A DNA stretch of 64,000 nt. Origin: SMBSF63 sp034003545 (GTDB lineage: Bacteria > Chloroflexota > Anaerolineae > Anaerolineales > Anaerolineaceae). Positions 26,661 to 36,663 of this stretch are shown here, piece after piece. The translations under genes were made by a program, and so were the position numbers. How positions within the stretch are numbered: position 1 is the stretch's first letter; each line of letters begins with the position of its first letter. Location of the stretch: NCBI GenBank assembly GCA_964447155.1, contig CAYURM010000001.1, positions 248,001 through 312,000 on the forward strand, read 5' to 3'. The notes beneath the pieces are model-generated. The model was not told the origin of the DNA, did not search any database, and saw nothing but the letters and a program-made list of their open reading frames with translations.

Positions 26661-27453
26661 ACCTACCTGCCTGACGTGCTGTATTTGTAAAACGATGGAA
26701 CCGCGGGTACGGAGCGGGCTTGAGAAAACGCCTTTAGGAGCAACCCTGCCCGAATGGGTAAGCCAAAACAGTGATCAGGATGACCTCGTTGGGCATCCCT
26801 TGCTCACCTTGACAAAACATCACTTTCCCTTGACACATTGGGCAACAATTCCATTATATAAAATTAGCTCTTGAAAAGAAAGTGCCAAAATTCACGAACC
26901 GCACACAATAAAAAAGCCTTCCTGTGAGGAAGGCCAGCCGCAAATGATGATTCACCGAAACGACAAAGAGCCAAAGCCTCTCAAAAGGTCTGGAGTGGTA
27001 AAGCTCGTCGCTGAAGATTCCTGTAAATACTCATTGGCATGTTTGTATCATGCCGCAGAAACATCTGTCAAGGTTTCGTGCCAAACTTGCCCAAATGCGC
27101 AGCCATCAACCGATGAAGTAGATACGCAGCACAAACCGGATTGTTTTTCATCCATCACTTCAACCCTTGCATAAAGTAGTCCTTTCGCGCAGACACCTTT
27201 TCAAGATTGCAAAATTTGTTAAAGCTTCTTTCTTTGCGGCTTCGCGGCTTTGCGTGATAAAAAGCAGTTTCAAAAACCTGGTAACGAACGATAACACGAA
27301 AAAATGTATTCATCAGAAAAATTGCCCCTTATTGTAGAAATTGAGCATGTCCTGTGATTCCGCTTGCACTCCGTAAATAATGTAGATATAATAGATATAA
27401 ATACTTATATTTATTCCCGCTTGAAAAAACAAACGAATCATAAGGAGAACCTC
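26661..27453. other. 793-bp intergenic region, possible minus-strand RNA leader
   Basis: No convincing gene. A 76-codon plus-strand frame (26944-27174) and a 35-codon minus-strand frame exist but neither has a ribosome site or recognisable family. The clearest signal is a minus-strand terminator at 26910-26934 with nothing coding above it on that strand, so a short RNA or an attenuated leader of the amino-acid operon could run from about 27200 to 26910. The part nearest 27240 is a low-complexity GCGGCTTCGCGG stretch. Confidence 0.4.
26910..26934 (-). terminator. Minus-strand intrinsic terminator
   Basis: GCCTTCCT and AGGAAGGC form an eight-pair stem with a GTG loop, followed on the minus strand by six Ts. 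It lies 250 bases ahead of the first permease start and has no minus-strand gene above it. Confidence 0.65.
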
Positions 27454-27918
27454 ATGATATTGGAAACCAATACCCCCGCCCCGGATTTCACCCTGCCCGA
27501 CCAGCTCGGCAGCGAACACAGCCTGTCTGATTATCGCGGCAAGCCCGTGCTGCTCTACTTCTATCCCAAAGACGATACCAGCGGCTGCACCACCGAAGCC
27601 TGCAATTTCCGCGATGATTACAGCGCCTATACAGACGCCGGCGTGGTCGTGATCGGCGTTAGCCCCGACTCGCCCAAATCTCATTCCAAATTCGTACTCA
27701 AATACGATCTGCCCTTCACCCTGCTGGCCGACGAAGGCCACAAGGTATGCGAACTGTACGGCGTGTGGGGCACCAAGAAAATGTACGGCAAAGAATACGA
27801 AGGCGTCTACCGCACCACCTACCTGATCAACCCAGACGGGATGATTGCCAACGTGTGGGAAAAGGTCAAACCCGCCGAACACAGCGAGCAGGTGCTGGCA
27901 TTCTTCAACGCAGGCTGA
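27454..27918 (+). CDS. bcp: Peroxiredoxin, Bcp/PrxQ type
   Basis: A 154-residue thiol peroxidase that reduces hydrogen peroxide and organic peroxides. Peroxidatic Cys45 and resolving Cys50 lie five apart in DTSGCTTEACNFRD, the atypical two-Cys Bcp arrangement. YFYPKDDT precedes them, and GVWGTKKMYG and TYLINPDG follow. The start ATG 27454 has AAGGAG seven bases upstream; the frame extends to 27364 without support. It is cytosolic and monocistronic, and the stop lies inside the first unit of a tandem repeat. Confidence 0.94.
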   Translation: MILETNTPAPDFTLPDQLGSEHSLSDYRGKPVLLYFYPKDDTSGCTTEACNFRDDYSAYTDAGVVVIGVSPDSPKSHSKFVLKYDLPFTLLADEGHKVCELYGVWGTKKMYGKEYEGVYRTTYLINPDGMIANVWEKVKPAEHSEQVLAFFNAG

Positions 27919-27974
27919 GCCTGTCGAAGCCGGAGCCTGTCGAAGCCGGAGCCTGTCGAAGCCGGAGCCTGTCG
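27917..27974. repeat. 16-bp tandem repeat
   Basis: Three complete units GAGCCTGTCGAAGCCG and a partial fourth start within the stop codon region of the peroxiredoxin gene. The core matches the CTTCGACAAGCTCAG-like element also present near 29770 and in the trpS leader at 63289. Confidence 0.85.
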
Positions 27975-27998
27975 CCTGTCGAGATCATACTCAGGTAG

Positions 27999-28425
27999 GG
28001 ACAGGTCTCCTGACCTGTCCGTATCGCGGCACACTCAACAGCCTGCTGAAAAGGCGAGCCTTTACTTGGAAAGGGTGGCTTTCTGCAATATCCGCCCCCA
28101 AATTACATCCACACGCCGAAATCCTCCAGGCATGCAATTCAACCCTTTTCAAGGTTGGCAAAAAAAGCCGATGGCTGTCAAGTTCAAGCTCTGCGGTGGG
28201 TCTCTGACCAACCTTGAAAAGGGTACGCAAGCACACGGGGATACTACCAGCATACCGTCTTTGCAAACTCTCAATTCAATAAACCACCCTTTCCAAGGGA
28301 CATTATCCCCCTTGGAAAGGGTGATTTTCTATTGCGTCGCTCCAACAAAACACCCCGCATGCTGAAATCCCCCTGGCATGCAATTCAACCCTTTCCAAGG
28401 TTGGCATTAATCAACCACTGGCTGT
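27999..28425. repeat. Hairpin and imperfect 100-bp direct duplication
   Basis: A perfect hairpin, GGACAGGTC/GACCTGTCC, occupies 27999-28020. Two diverged copies of an element of about 100 bases follow at roughly 28066-28175 and 28312-28425. Both contain GGAAAGGGTG, later GGCATGCAATTCAACCC and then AAGGTTGGCA. No coding sequence is supported in this 518-base gap. Confidence 0.6.
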
Positions 28426-28436
28426 AAACTAAAATC

Positions 28437-29651
28437 ATGAAGAGATCCAATTTTCTCAAAGGTTGCCTCATCGCAATTCTTTTCTGCGTCTTATGCGCTG
28501 GCGGACTTTATGCTTGGGCTGTAGTTAGCAGTTGGCTGCCAATTGACCAGGCTGCCCCCGACCTTGCTTTACCTGGCCCATTCACACAGCCTATGCTTGA
28601 GCTGGTACCTGCGAATATATCAAATGCCCAAGAGGTTTCCACTATCCAGTCATCAAGCAAACCGGACGAAATTGTGGCGCTGCACCAGTCAATGGATGAC
28701 ATGGACTTGCTGGTTGTCCATGAAAGCGGATTGTTCCACCGCTGGGATATGGAAACACAGGCACTTGAGGCTGAATATGAATTCCTGGCTGGCCGCCGCA
28801 CAGGGGTGAATTTCAATGCGGACGGCAGTCAGGTTGTCACGCCAGGCAAGCTGGTTTCAGAAGATCTTTTGTCTGGGTATTCGATGTGGGATGTGAATAC
28901 AGGCGAGATGCTTGATTGTAAGGGAGATCATTGTTTCAATCCAATACCTTTCGAACAGCGTTCTGCAGAAAGCGGTTTAGCTTTATCTCCAAATGGTGAC
29001 TGGATCGTAGATTACGGTGGAGCCTTTGTGTCAGGCGATACAAGACACCGCAACATGAATCTTGGTGGCGTTATATATGTTGATACAGATAGTTTTGACA
29101 TGAAATATTTCACCATTGATCAAATTGCATTTGACATATCTGGCGTGTATCTTGCCGTTGCTATAGAAGAGGGCATTCTCAAAGTATATGATATAGATGA
29201 TCAATTTCTTCCTAGAGGGGAATCGAAACCACTAGATGAATATGATTATCGCGATACTGATACAGAGAGAAGATTAACAAGGCAATACGGAAAATATGAT
29301 GACGAAAATCCTATACATACCTCAGATCTTGCCATTGATGACACAAGGACGTGGCTGGCCAGGCTAACAGATGAGGAATTGATCATTTATGATCACCGTA
29401 AAAGATTCTTCCCACGTCACTTGAAGGTGATTATTTCAAACGGCAATATATTGGCGTTCAACCATTCCGGCAATCTGCTTGCGGTGGCAACAGATGATGA
29501 AATACTCATGTTTGATATAGCAAAAAGAAAACAGGTTGCCTCATTCGATGCCGGTGAAGCAACGGCACTCTTCTTCACGCATGATGATCGCCTTCTTACC
29601 TGGGGGGGATGCAGATGGTGTGATCCATATTTGGGGTGTAAAGAGAAATGA
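28437..29651 (+). CDS. Membrane-anchored WD40-like propeller protein, 3' frame broken at G7
   Basis: A 404-residue protein with an N-terminal membrane helix (about 9-30), then WD-type blades: LFHRWDMETQ near 100, SMWDVNTGEML near 150, GILKVYDID near 248 and EILMFDIAKRK near 355. The predicted end after LLTWG is a Cys-rich tail lacking propeller sense. Shifting by one base across the G7 tract 29602-29608 gives DADGVIHIWGVKRNDE and a stop at 29658, an ordinary last WD strand. So the intact gene probably has six Gs and ends at 29658. The gene looks AT-richer than its neighbours, which hints at transfer. Confidence 0.65.
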   Translation: MKRSNFLKGCLIAILFCVLCAGGLYAWAVVSSWLPIDQAAPDLALPGPFTQPMLELVPANISNAQEVSTIQSSSKPDEIVALHQSMDDMDLLVVHESGLFHRWDMETQALEAEYEFLAGRRTGVNFNADGSQVVTPGKLVSEDLLSGYSMWDVNTGEMLDCKGDHCFNPIPFEQRSAESGLALSPNGDWIVDYGGAFVSGDTRHRNMNLGGVIYVDTDSFDMKYFTIDQIAFDISGVYLAVAIEEGILKVYDIDDQFLPRGESKPLDEYDYRDTDTERRLTRQYGKYDDENPIHTSDLAIDDTRTWLARLTDEELIIYDHRKRFFPRHLKVIISNGNILAFNHSGNLLAVATDDEILMFDIAKRKQVASFDAGEATALFFTHDDRLLTWGGCRWCDPYLGCKEK

Positions 29652-29859
29652 TGAATAAACCTGATATCGCTTTACCCAAGAATGCTTGAATAGCGCAGGC
29701 TGAGCTTGCACTTGCCCTGGAACGGGGTCGACACTTGTACCCGAATGGATAAGCCAAAGCGGGTCTCGCGCCCCTGCACCCTTCGGCAAGCTCAGGGTGC
29801 AGTGGTTTCATAAACGGGGGTATACTACAAAAAAAGTTACAATCCACATGAGGCACACC

Positions 29860-30732
29860 ATGAGACTATCCGTACTGGTAGACAATAACACCATCATCGA
29901 CCGCTATTTCCTGGGCGAACCCGCCCTGTCCTTCTTTATCGAGGCCGACGGGGTACGCATCCTCTTCGACACTGGCTATTCAGACGCCTATATGCAAAAT
30001 GCCCACAAGCTGGGCATTGACCTGCTCGACCTGGACGCCGTCGTCATCTCGCACGGCCACGTGGACCATACCTGGGGGCTGATGGCCCTCATGCGCCTGT
30101 ATACCGAGCACAACTTCGAGAACGCCGCCTTCTCCCGCCCCGCCCGCACCAAGCAGCCTGAGTTGATCGCCCACCCCGCCGCCCTGGCAAGCAAATCCTT
30201 TGACGCCCTGGGTCTCGGCGAGATCGGCTCCGTCTTCTCCCCCGACAAGCTCGCCCATAACTTCACCCTGCGCCTCACCAAAGACCCCGTCTGGCTGACA
30301 GACAATCTCGTCTTCCTTGGCGAAATTCCCCGCAGCAATGACTTTGAAGCCAGGCATCCCATCGGCCAGGTGCACGACGGCGAGACCGCCCCTGACTACC
30401 TGCTCGACGACACCGCCCTGGCCTATAAAACCCCGCAGGGGCTGGTCGTGATTTCCGGCTGCGCCCATGCCGGCATCTGCAACACCATCGAACACGCCAA
30501 ACGCATCTGCGGTGACGAGCGCATCGTCGACGTGATCGGCGGCTTTCACCTGCTGGACGCAGCGCCCGAACAAATGGCCGGCACTCTGGCTTATTTTGCC
30601 AGCCTGCAAGCCAAAACCGTCCACGCCTGTCACTGCACCGACCTGAACGCCAAAATCGCCCTGTCAAGTGTCGCCCCACTGAAAGCAGTAGGCTCCGGCC
30701 TTGTGCTGGAATACGAACCCCCAATTCCCTGA
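29860..30732 (+). CDS. Metallo-beta-lactamase protein, dihydropterin-RFAP-synthase-like
   Basis: A 290-residue metallo-beta-lactamase-fold protein. Zinc-binding HGHVDH follows FDTGYSD and the late GCAHAGICNTIEHAKRICG is characteristic of proteins annotated as 7,8-dihydropterin-6-methyl-4-(beta-D-ribofuranosyl)aminobenzene-5'-phosphate synthase. That name derives from an archaeal methanopterin enzyme; the bacterial homologues' substrate is unclear. The end HACHCTDLNAKIALS is also family-typical. ATG 29860 has GAGG seven bases upstream; ATG 29848 is the alternative. Confidence 0.85.
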   Translation: MRLSVLVDNNTIIDRYFLGEPALSFFIEADGVRILFDTGYSDAYMQNAHKLGIDLLDLDAVVISHGHVDHTWGLMALMRLYTEHNFENAAFSRPARTKQPELIAHPAALASKSFDALGLGEIGSVFSPDKLAHNFTLRLTKDPVWLTDNLVFLGEIPRSNDFEARHPIGQVHDGETAPDYLLDDTALAYKTPQGLVVISGCAHAGICNTIEHAKRICGDERIVDVIGGFHLLDAAPEQMAGTLAYFASLQAKTVHACHCTDLNAKIALSSVAPLKAVGSGLVLEYEPPIP

Positions 30733-30773
30733 TCCCTGCTTGCCTGATTTTCCGCCCATTCTCATTTTAATGG

Positions 30774-30801
30774 TTGACATTTGACCATTTTCTTGTATAA
30801 T
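30774..30801 (+). promoter_or_regulatory. Consensus sigma-70-type promoter of liv leader
   Basis: TTGACA (30774-30779) and TATAAT (30796-30801) with a 16-base spacer, both perfect consensus. Transcription would start near 30808 and run through the leader peptide and terminator into livJ. Confidence 0.85.
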
Positions 30802-30843
30802 CGGTCTATCCAATTATCCAAAAGAAAGAAACTTTACCAACCC

Positions 30844-30963
30844 ATGCAGGAATATCTCATCTCCCTCGCTCTTACTATCATAATTATGCAGGTTCTCCAT
30901 TATTTCTGGATGGAGAACTTACCACGGGTTAGGCATGCCAGTGTTTTGATTAAAAAACATTAG
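30844..30963 (+). CDS. Putative Leu/Ile-rich leader peptide of liv operon
   Basis: A 39-codon frame from ATG 30844, encoding MQEYLISLALTIIIMQVL at its start; ten of the first eighteen residues are Leu or Ile. It lies between a consensus promoter and an intrinsic terminator ahead of a branched-chain amino-acid transporter operon, the layout of an attenuator. A nine-pair hairpin, GTTCTCCAT/ATGGAGAAC (30892-30900 with 30910-30918), lies just after the Leu/Ile run. The ribosome site is weak, so translation is not certain. Confidence 0.45.
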   Translation: MQEYLISLALTIIIMQVLHYFWMENLPRVRHASVLIKKH

Positions 30964-30985
30964 TACACCAAAATGAAAAACTTGG

Positions 30986-31019
30986 AAGCCACCCAAAAGA
31001 AGCTGGGTGGCTTTTTTTT
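30986..31019 (+). terminator. Leader terminator before livJ
   Basis: AAGCCACCCA (30986-30995) and TGGGTGGCTT (31004-31013) pair perfectly and run into a stretch of Ts. GGGT-TA-GGC at 30926-30934 can pair with GCCACCC of the left arm, an alternative that would block the terminator. Confidence 0.8.
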
Positions 31020-31183
31020 AGACAATCCCCGATCGGTACAATTCAGAACCACAGTTACCCATCATCCATCCTGAGATTTAAGAAGGAGGCAAACTCATAA
31101 AAATATACACGCAAAAGGTTTTCTGCCACAGTACCACTGTAAAAAAGATTTTTTAATTTGGAGAAGAAAAGGAGAAGTACATA

Positions 31184-32380
31184 ATGAAGATCCGCCATTT
31201 GTTGTTTGTTGTTATTGTCTTTGCACTGGCCTTAAGCGCCTGTGCCCCTAAAGCCAGCGCTCCTGAAGCATGTGAAACGGATGCCTTTGGCTGCGCCGTG
31301 ATTCCCGAGGGCGACACGATCAAAATCGGTATGGGCGCCCCCATGCTGGGTGACTACGGCATGTTCGGTATCGATATCTCCCAGGGTGTGGAAGTTGCCT
31401 TGACCCAGGATGATGGTTTCGAAGGCTGGAGCTACGAATTGATCGCCGAAGATACCGGCGGCGCACCCGAAGCTGGTGCAGCAGTCGCCAACAAGATGGT
31501 CACCGACCCGACCGTCGTTGCCATTGCCGGTCATATTTTCTCCGGCTCCACCGCCGCAGCCATGCCGATCTACGAAAAAGCTGGCTTCCCGATGATGTCG
31601 CCCTCCGCTACCCTGCCTGAACTGACCGAAAAAGGTTCCGCCGTCTTCAACCGCCTGGCCTTCACCGATGCCACCCAGGCAAAGTTCGCGGCCCAGTTAC
31701 TATTCGAATCCCTCGGCGTGACCAAATTGGGCGTGATGCACGACGGCACCTCCTATGGACAGGGTCTGGCTGATGGCGTTGCCGGTTTCTTCACTGAACT
31801 GGGCGGCGAAGTGGTTGCTTCCGAAGCCATCACCCCCGGCGAAGTCGACTATATTGCCCCCTTGTCCTCCATTGCCGCCAAAGGCCCCGAAGCCATCTAC
31901 TACGGTGGCTACGCAGCGGAAGCCATTGTAATGGCAAATCAGTGGGAGCAGGCTGGCCTGGCAGGCGTGACCCTCTTCGGTTGTGACGGCACCTACGGTG
32001 TCGAATTCACCGACAAAGCCGGCCCCAATGCCGAAGGTTCCATCGCTGTTTCCCTCGTTCCGCCCGCATCCCCCGAAAAAGATGCCTTTGACGAAGCTTA
32101 CCGCACCGCTTATGGTATGGAAGCTGGCGAACTGAGCGCCTTCTCCTGGTCCGCATACGACACCGGCGCAGTGCTGATCGCAGCCATCGAGAAAGTTGCC
32201 ATTGTTGGTGATGACGGCAGCCTGTATGTACCGCGCGGCGCTGTTGTGGATGCCGTTCGCAACACCGACTACGAAGGCCTGACCGGTCTGGTGAAATGTG
32301 ACGACACTGGCGAATGTAATGCCTCTGGCCCAACCTTCTACATCGTCGAAAATGGCGAATGGGTTCCCTACATTCCCTAA
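31184..32380 (+). CDS. livJ: Branched-chain amino-acid ABC transporter substrate-binding lipoprotein
   Basis: A 398-residue lipoprotein: hydrophobic signal and lipobox LSAC with Cys20, then a two-lobed periplasmic-binding type I fold beginning DTIKIGMGAPMLGDYG. It should be tethered outside the membrane and deliver Leu/Ile/Val or related amino acids to LivHM. AAAGGAG is well placed before ATG 31184. It is the first gene of the operon, read through a leader terminator, and is separated from livH by a 15-pair hairpin. Confidence 0.92.
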   Translation: MKIRHLLFVVIVFALALSACAPKASAPEACETDAFGCAVIPEGDTIKIGMGAPMLGDYGMFGIDISQGVEVALTQDDGFEGWSYELIAEDTGGAPEAGAAVANKMVTDPTVVAIAGHIFSGSTAAAMPIYEKAGFPMMSPSATLPELTEKGSAVFNRLAFTDATQAKFAAQLLFESLGVTKLGVMHDGTSYGQGLADGVAGFFTELGGEVVASEAITPGEVDYIAPLSSIAAKGPEAIYYGGYAAEAIVMANQWEQAGLAGVTLFGCDGTYGVEFTDKAGPNAEGSIAVSLVPPASPEKDAFDEAYRTAYGMEAGELSAFSWSAYDTGAVLIAAIEKVAIVGDDGSLYVPRGAVVDAVRNTDYEGLTGLVKCDDTGECNASGPTFYIVENGEWVPYIP

Positions 32381-32402
32381 GCCAGAATAACTTTTGACAA
32401 TG

Positions 32403-32437
32403 ATTTGGTGGGGAAGAACAAATCTTCCCCACCAAAT
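32403..32437 (+). promoter_or_regulatory. 15-bp mRNA hairpin between livJ and livH
   Basis: ATTTGGTGGGGAAGA (32403-32417) and its exact complement (32423-32437) enclose ACAAA. No T-run follows, so transcription should pass. Such hairpins after binding-protein genes often protect the upstream mRNA and lower expression of the permease genes. Confidence 0.65.
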
Positions 32438-32479
32438 TCCGTGTATCACCATCATTTTACGGAAAGTTGAAGCACACTT

Positions 32480-33586
32480 ATGAGCGAACAAAAAACTACG
32501 CGGGAGCAATCCTCCCTGAATGTGAGTAAACTGATCCGGTGGATTGCCGGCATCCTTTTGCTGGCTCTGGTTGGCTGGCGCGTTTACCAGACCGCATTCA
32601 TTGAGGGAGGATATGGCCCCGACACATGGATGCGGTTTATTATTGCCGGGCTTGTCATTGGCGGGATGTATTCCTTGATCGCCATCGGGTATACACTTGT
32701 TTATGGTATTCTCTTTATGATTAATTTTGCCCACGGCGAAGTGATGATGTTGGGCGCTTTCGGCGGGTATTTTATGTTTGAATTATTTGCCTTCATCAAA
32801 GCACCCACGGCCAGCGACCCCAACATGAACTTCCTCAATGCATATCCCCTGGTGTCCGTATTACTTGCCTTTATCGTCGGCGCAGTCATCTCTGCCACAG
32901 CAGGTTTCCTGCTGGAACGCATCGCCTATCGTCCGTTGCGCAAAGCGCCCCGTCTGGTGCCATTGATCAGCGCCATCGGTGCTTCCATCTTCCTGCAAAA
33001 TGCTGCCCAGTTACTCTTCGGGCCACAGCGCCGCCAATATATCAACCCTGATGTGCTCTGGCGTGGCACCGGTTGGAGCATCCCTGTTGGCGATACCACC
33101 GTGCTGCTCACCTATACCGGCACATTGTCGCTGGTACTGTCAGCATTATTAATGATTGGTCTGTTCTACATCGTCCAAAAAACGAAATTAGGCCGTTCCA
33201 TGCGTGCCGTCGCGGAAAACAAACAGGCAGCCGCATTAATGGGCATTGATGTTGATGCAGTGATTGGCAAGACCTTCATCATCAGCGGAATCCTTGCTGG
33301 TTCTGCTGGCGTCATGTGGGGCATCCATAACGGCCTCTTCAACCATTACGTCGGCTTCCTGCCCGGGATCAAGGCCTTCACCGCTGCTGTGCTGGGCGGT
33401 ATCGGCAATATCCCTGGTGCCATGATGGGTGGCATGCTGTTAGGGATCCTCGAGTCCGTTGGCCCGGCTGCATTGGGCCTGGACTTCCAGCTCAAAGACG
33501 TGATCGCCTTTTCCATCCTGATCCTGGTGCTGATCTTCCGCCCCTCCGGGCTGCTGGGTGAAGCCCTTTCCGAGGAGAAAGTCTAA
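32480..33586 (+). CDS. livH: Branched-chain amino-acid ABC permease LivH
   Basis: A 368-residue permease with about nine hydrophobic helices. GLVIGGMYSLIAIGYTLVYGILFMINFAHG near residues 57-86 is the LivH hallmark, and the cytoplasmic coupling region reads GRSMRAVAENKQAAALMGID near 236-255. The N-terminal 50 residues carry one extra helix. Its stop overlaps the livM start by one base (TAATG), so the two are translationally coupled and form the heterodimeric channel. Confidence 0.93.
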   Translation: MSEQKTTREQSSLNVSKLIRWIAGILLLALVGWRVYQTAFIEGGYGPDTWMRFIIAGLVIGGMYSLIAIGYTLVYGILFMINFAHGEVMMLGAFGGYFMFELFAFIKAPTASDPNMNFLNAYPLVSVLLAFIVGAVISATAGFLLERIAYRPLRKAPRLVPLISAIGASIFLQNAAQLLFGPQRRQYINPDVLWRGTGWSIPVGDTTVLLTYTGTLSLVLSALLMIGLFYIVQKTKLGRSMRAVAENKQAAALMGIDVDAVIGKTFIISGILAGSAGVMWGIHNGLFNHYVGFLPGIKAFTAAVLGGIGNIPGAMMGGMLLGILESVGPAALGLDFQLKDVIAFSILILVLIFRPSGLLGEALSEEKV

Positions 33587-35150
33587 TGCGAACCTCCATC
33601 AAAAACGGTATCCGCCTCGGCAGCATTGTCGGCGTTGTCCTTATTTTCTTCCACCTGACTGGCTTTTCTGTTGTGGCATCCAGCATGCTGGGCAATCTAC
33701 TTGGCAATGCAAGCAGAACCGCAAACGTTACCCGCCTCCCAATTATCAATCTGATCATTTTTATTACGCTCTTGTGCATATTCGCAGGGGGCATCGCCTC
33801 AAAAAATAAAGAAATTGATTCCTGGGGCAATACACTCATTCCTGGAGCCATCACAGGGGCATTCTCCGGCCTGCTGGTTGCGATTTTTGTCTACTTGATT
33901 GGAATCGTCTACGCTCAAAACATTGACCTGCGCAACTATCTACCAGAAGTTGGGTTGCCGACCATTAATTATTTGCTGTTTGACGGAAAGAAATTTGCCA
34001 GCCTCCTGTATTTTGGATTAATGACAGTTGGCTGTATAGCTGGTGCGGCGTTTTTCAAAAGCGTCATTCGTGCAGATTGGCGCAAAAAAGCACAGACAAC
34101 TTCCGTGCAGACTTTTAAAAAATTCGTCAAAAAATCCGGCATCCAGAAATTCATTGGCAACAAAATCACAGTTTATGTCTTTCTGGCTGTTGCCGCGCTG
34201 CTGTTGTACTTCCTGCCCACTCAATGGGGACCCTACTGGAATTACATCATGGGTACGGTTGGCATCTACATCTTGCTTGGGCTGGGACTGAACATCATCG
34301 TCGGCCTTTCCGGCCAACTCGTGCTGGGCTATGTGGCCTTCTTTGCCATCGGCGCCTATGCCTTCGGCCTGATGACCGCACTCGAACCGCACGCTATCAG
34401 CATGAATTTCTGGCTGGCGATTGGCTTTGCCATCCTCGCCGCCGCCTTGACCGGCATCCTCCTCGGCTTGCCGATCCTCAATCTGCGCGGCGATTACCTG
34501 GCAATCGTGACCCTCGGTTTTGGTGAGATCATCCGCATTCTGATCAAAAGTGACATGCTGACTGGCTTCACCAATGGCCCTAGCGGTCTCAATGGATTAG
34601 CACAACCAAGATGGCTGGGAAACGCATTCACCGATATAAATTTCTTCCATTTGATCGTCATCTTTGTGATTGTTGCTATTTTCATCGCCAACCGGCTGCA
34701 ATCCTCCCGCACCGGGCGGGCATGGCTTGCCATCAGCGCAGACCAGACGGTAGCCCAGGCAACCGGCATCAATACCTTCAAATATAAACTCCTTGCACTG
34801 GCACTTGGCGCGGCCTTCGCCGGTTTGGGCGGCGCATTATTCGCCTCCCGCAACCAGTTTACCGGCCCGGAAGATCATATTCTGATGGTCTCGATCAACG
34901 TGCTGTGTCTGGTCATCGTCGGCGGCATGGGCAGCATCCCCGGCGTTGTGGTCGGCGCATTTGTGCTCAAAGGCGTTCCCGAATTGCTGCGTGACCTGGA
35001 AAGCTACCGCCTGCTGGCCTTCGGCGCCCTGCTGGTTGTAATGATGGTGATGCGCCCCGAAGGCCTGTGGCCCAAAGGACGCCCTGCATTGGAGGCCCTG
35101 TATTATCAGAAACATCCCAAAGACAGCCCACCCGATGGTGAGGTACAATC

Positions 35151-35154
<4 letters not shown>
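33586..35154 (+). CDS. livM: Branched-chain amino-acid ABC permease LivM, long N-terminus
   Basis: A 522-residue LivM. The conserved core starts near residue 200 with the NYIMGTVGIYILLGLGLNIIVG stretch and continues through GFGEIIRIL and the coupling loop GRAWLAISADQTVAQATGIN. The first 190 residues add about four further helices and a basic linker not needed in ordinary LivM. The stop overlaps livG as ATGA at 35151-35154. Confidence 0.92.
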
Positions 35155-35955
<801 letters not shown>

Positions 35956-35966
<11 letters not shown>

Positions 35967-36663
35967 AGTCGAAAACCTGAACGTCTACTATGGCGCGATC
36001 CATGCGTTGAAAGGGATCAACTTTCACCTTGAAGAAGGCGAAATTATTGCCTTGATCGGTGCCAACGGGGCTGGAAAAAGCACCACACTGAACACCATCT
36101 CCGGCCTGCTGCGTGCCACCCCGGGCAAAGTCACCTTTCAAACTGAAGATATTTCTCAAACCCCGCCCCAGGAAATCGTCAAAAAAGGCATCATTCAGGT
36201 ACCTGAAGGACGCAAGATCTTTGCCCGCATGACGGTCATGGAAAACCTGGAAATGGGCGCCTATACGCAGCCTGACAAGGTCAAATTTAAAGAAAACCTG
36301 GAATCGGTCTATTCCCGCTTTCCCCGCCTTAAGGAACGCCAGAAACAACTTGGCGGCACACTCTCCGGCGGTGAACAGCAAATGCTTGCCATGGCGCGCG
36401 GGATGATGAGCAACCCGCATTTGCTCCTGCTCGATGAACCCTCGATGGGTCTCGCTCCCATTTTGGTGGAACAAATCTTCGAAATCATTCAATCCATCAA
36501 TGAACAAGGCGTCAGCATTCTGCTGGTCGAACAAAATGCTCACATGGCACTCTCCATCGCCGACCGCGGCTATGTGCTCGAAACCGGAAAAACCGTCCTT
36601 GAAGGCCCCGGTATCGAATTGCTACATAATCCCCTCGTGCAAGAAGCCTATCTCGGTGGATAA
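35956..36663 (+). CDS. livF: Branched-chain amino-acid ABC ATPase LivF
   Basis: A 235-residue ATPase, last gene of the operon. Walker A is GANGAGKST near 36-44, LSGGEQQML near 138-146 and LLLLDEPSMGLAP near 158-170; the C-terminal NPLVQEAYLGG is the LivF signature end. ATG 35956 has GGAAGAG upstream and overlaps livG by 11 bases. A terminator follows at 36686. Confidence 0.93.

Noticed and set aside
26944..27174. 76-codon plus-strand gene with several cysteines
   Set aside because: No ribosome site, no recognised family and no promoter; listed only as part of the gap description.
31700..32734. 344-codon minus-strand frame
   Set aside because: Antisense to livJ and the livH start; composition-driven shadow with no motif or ribosome site.
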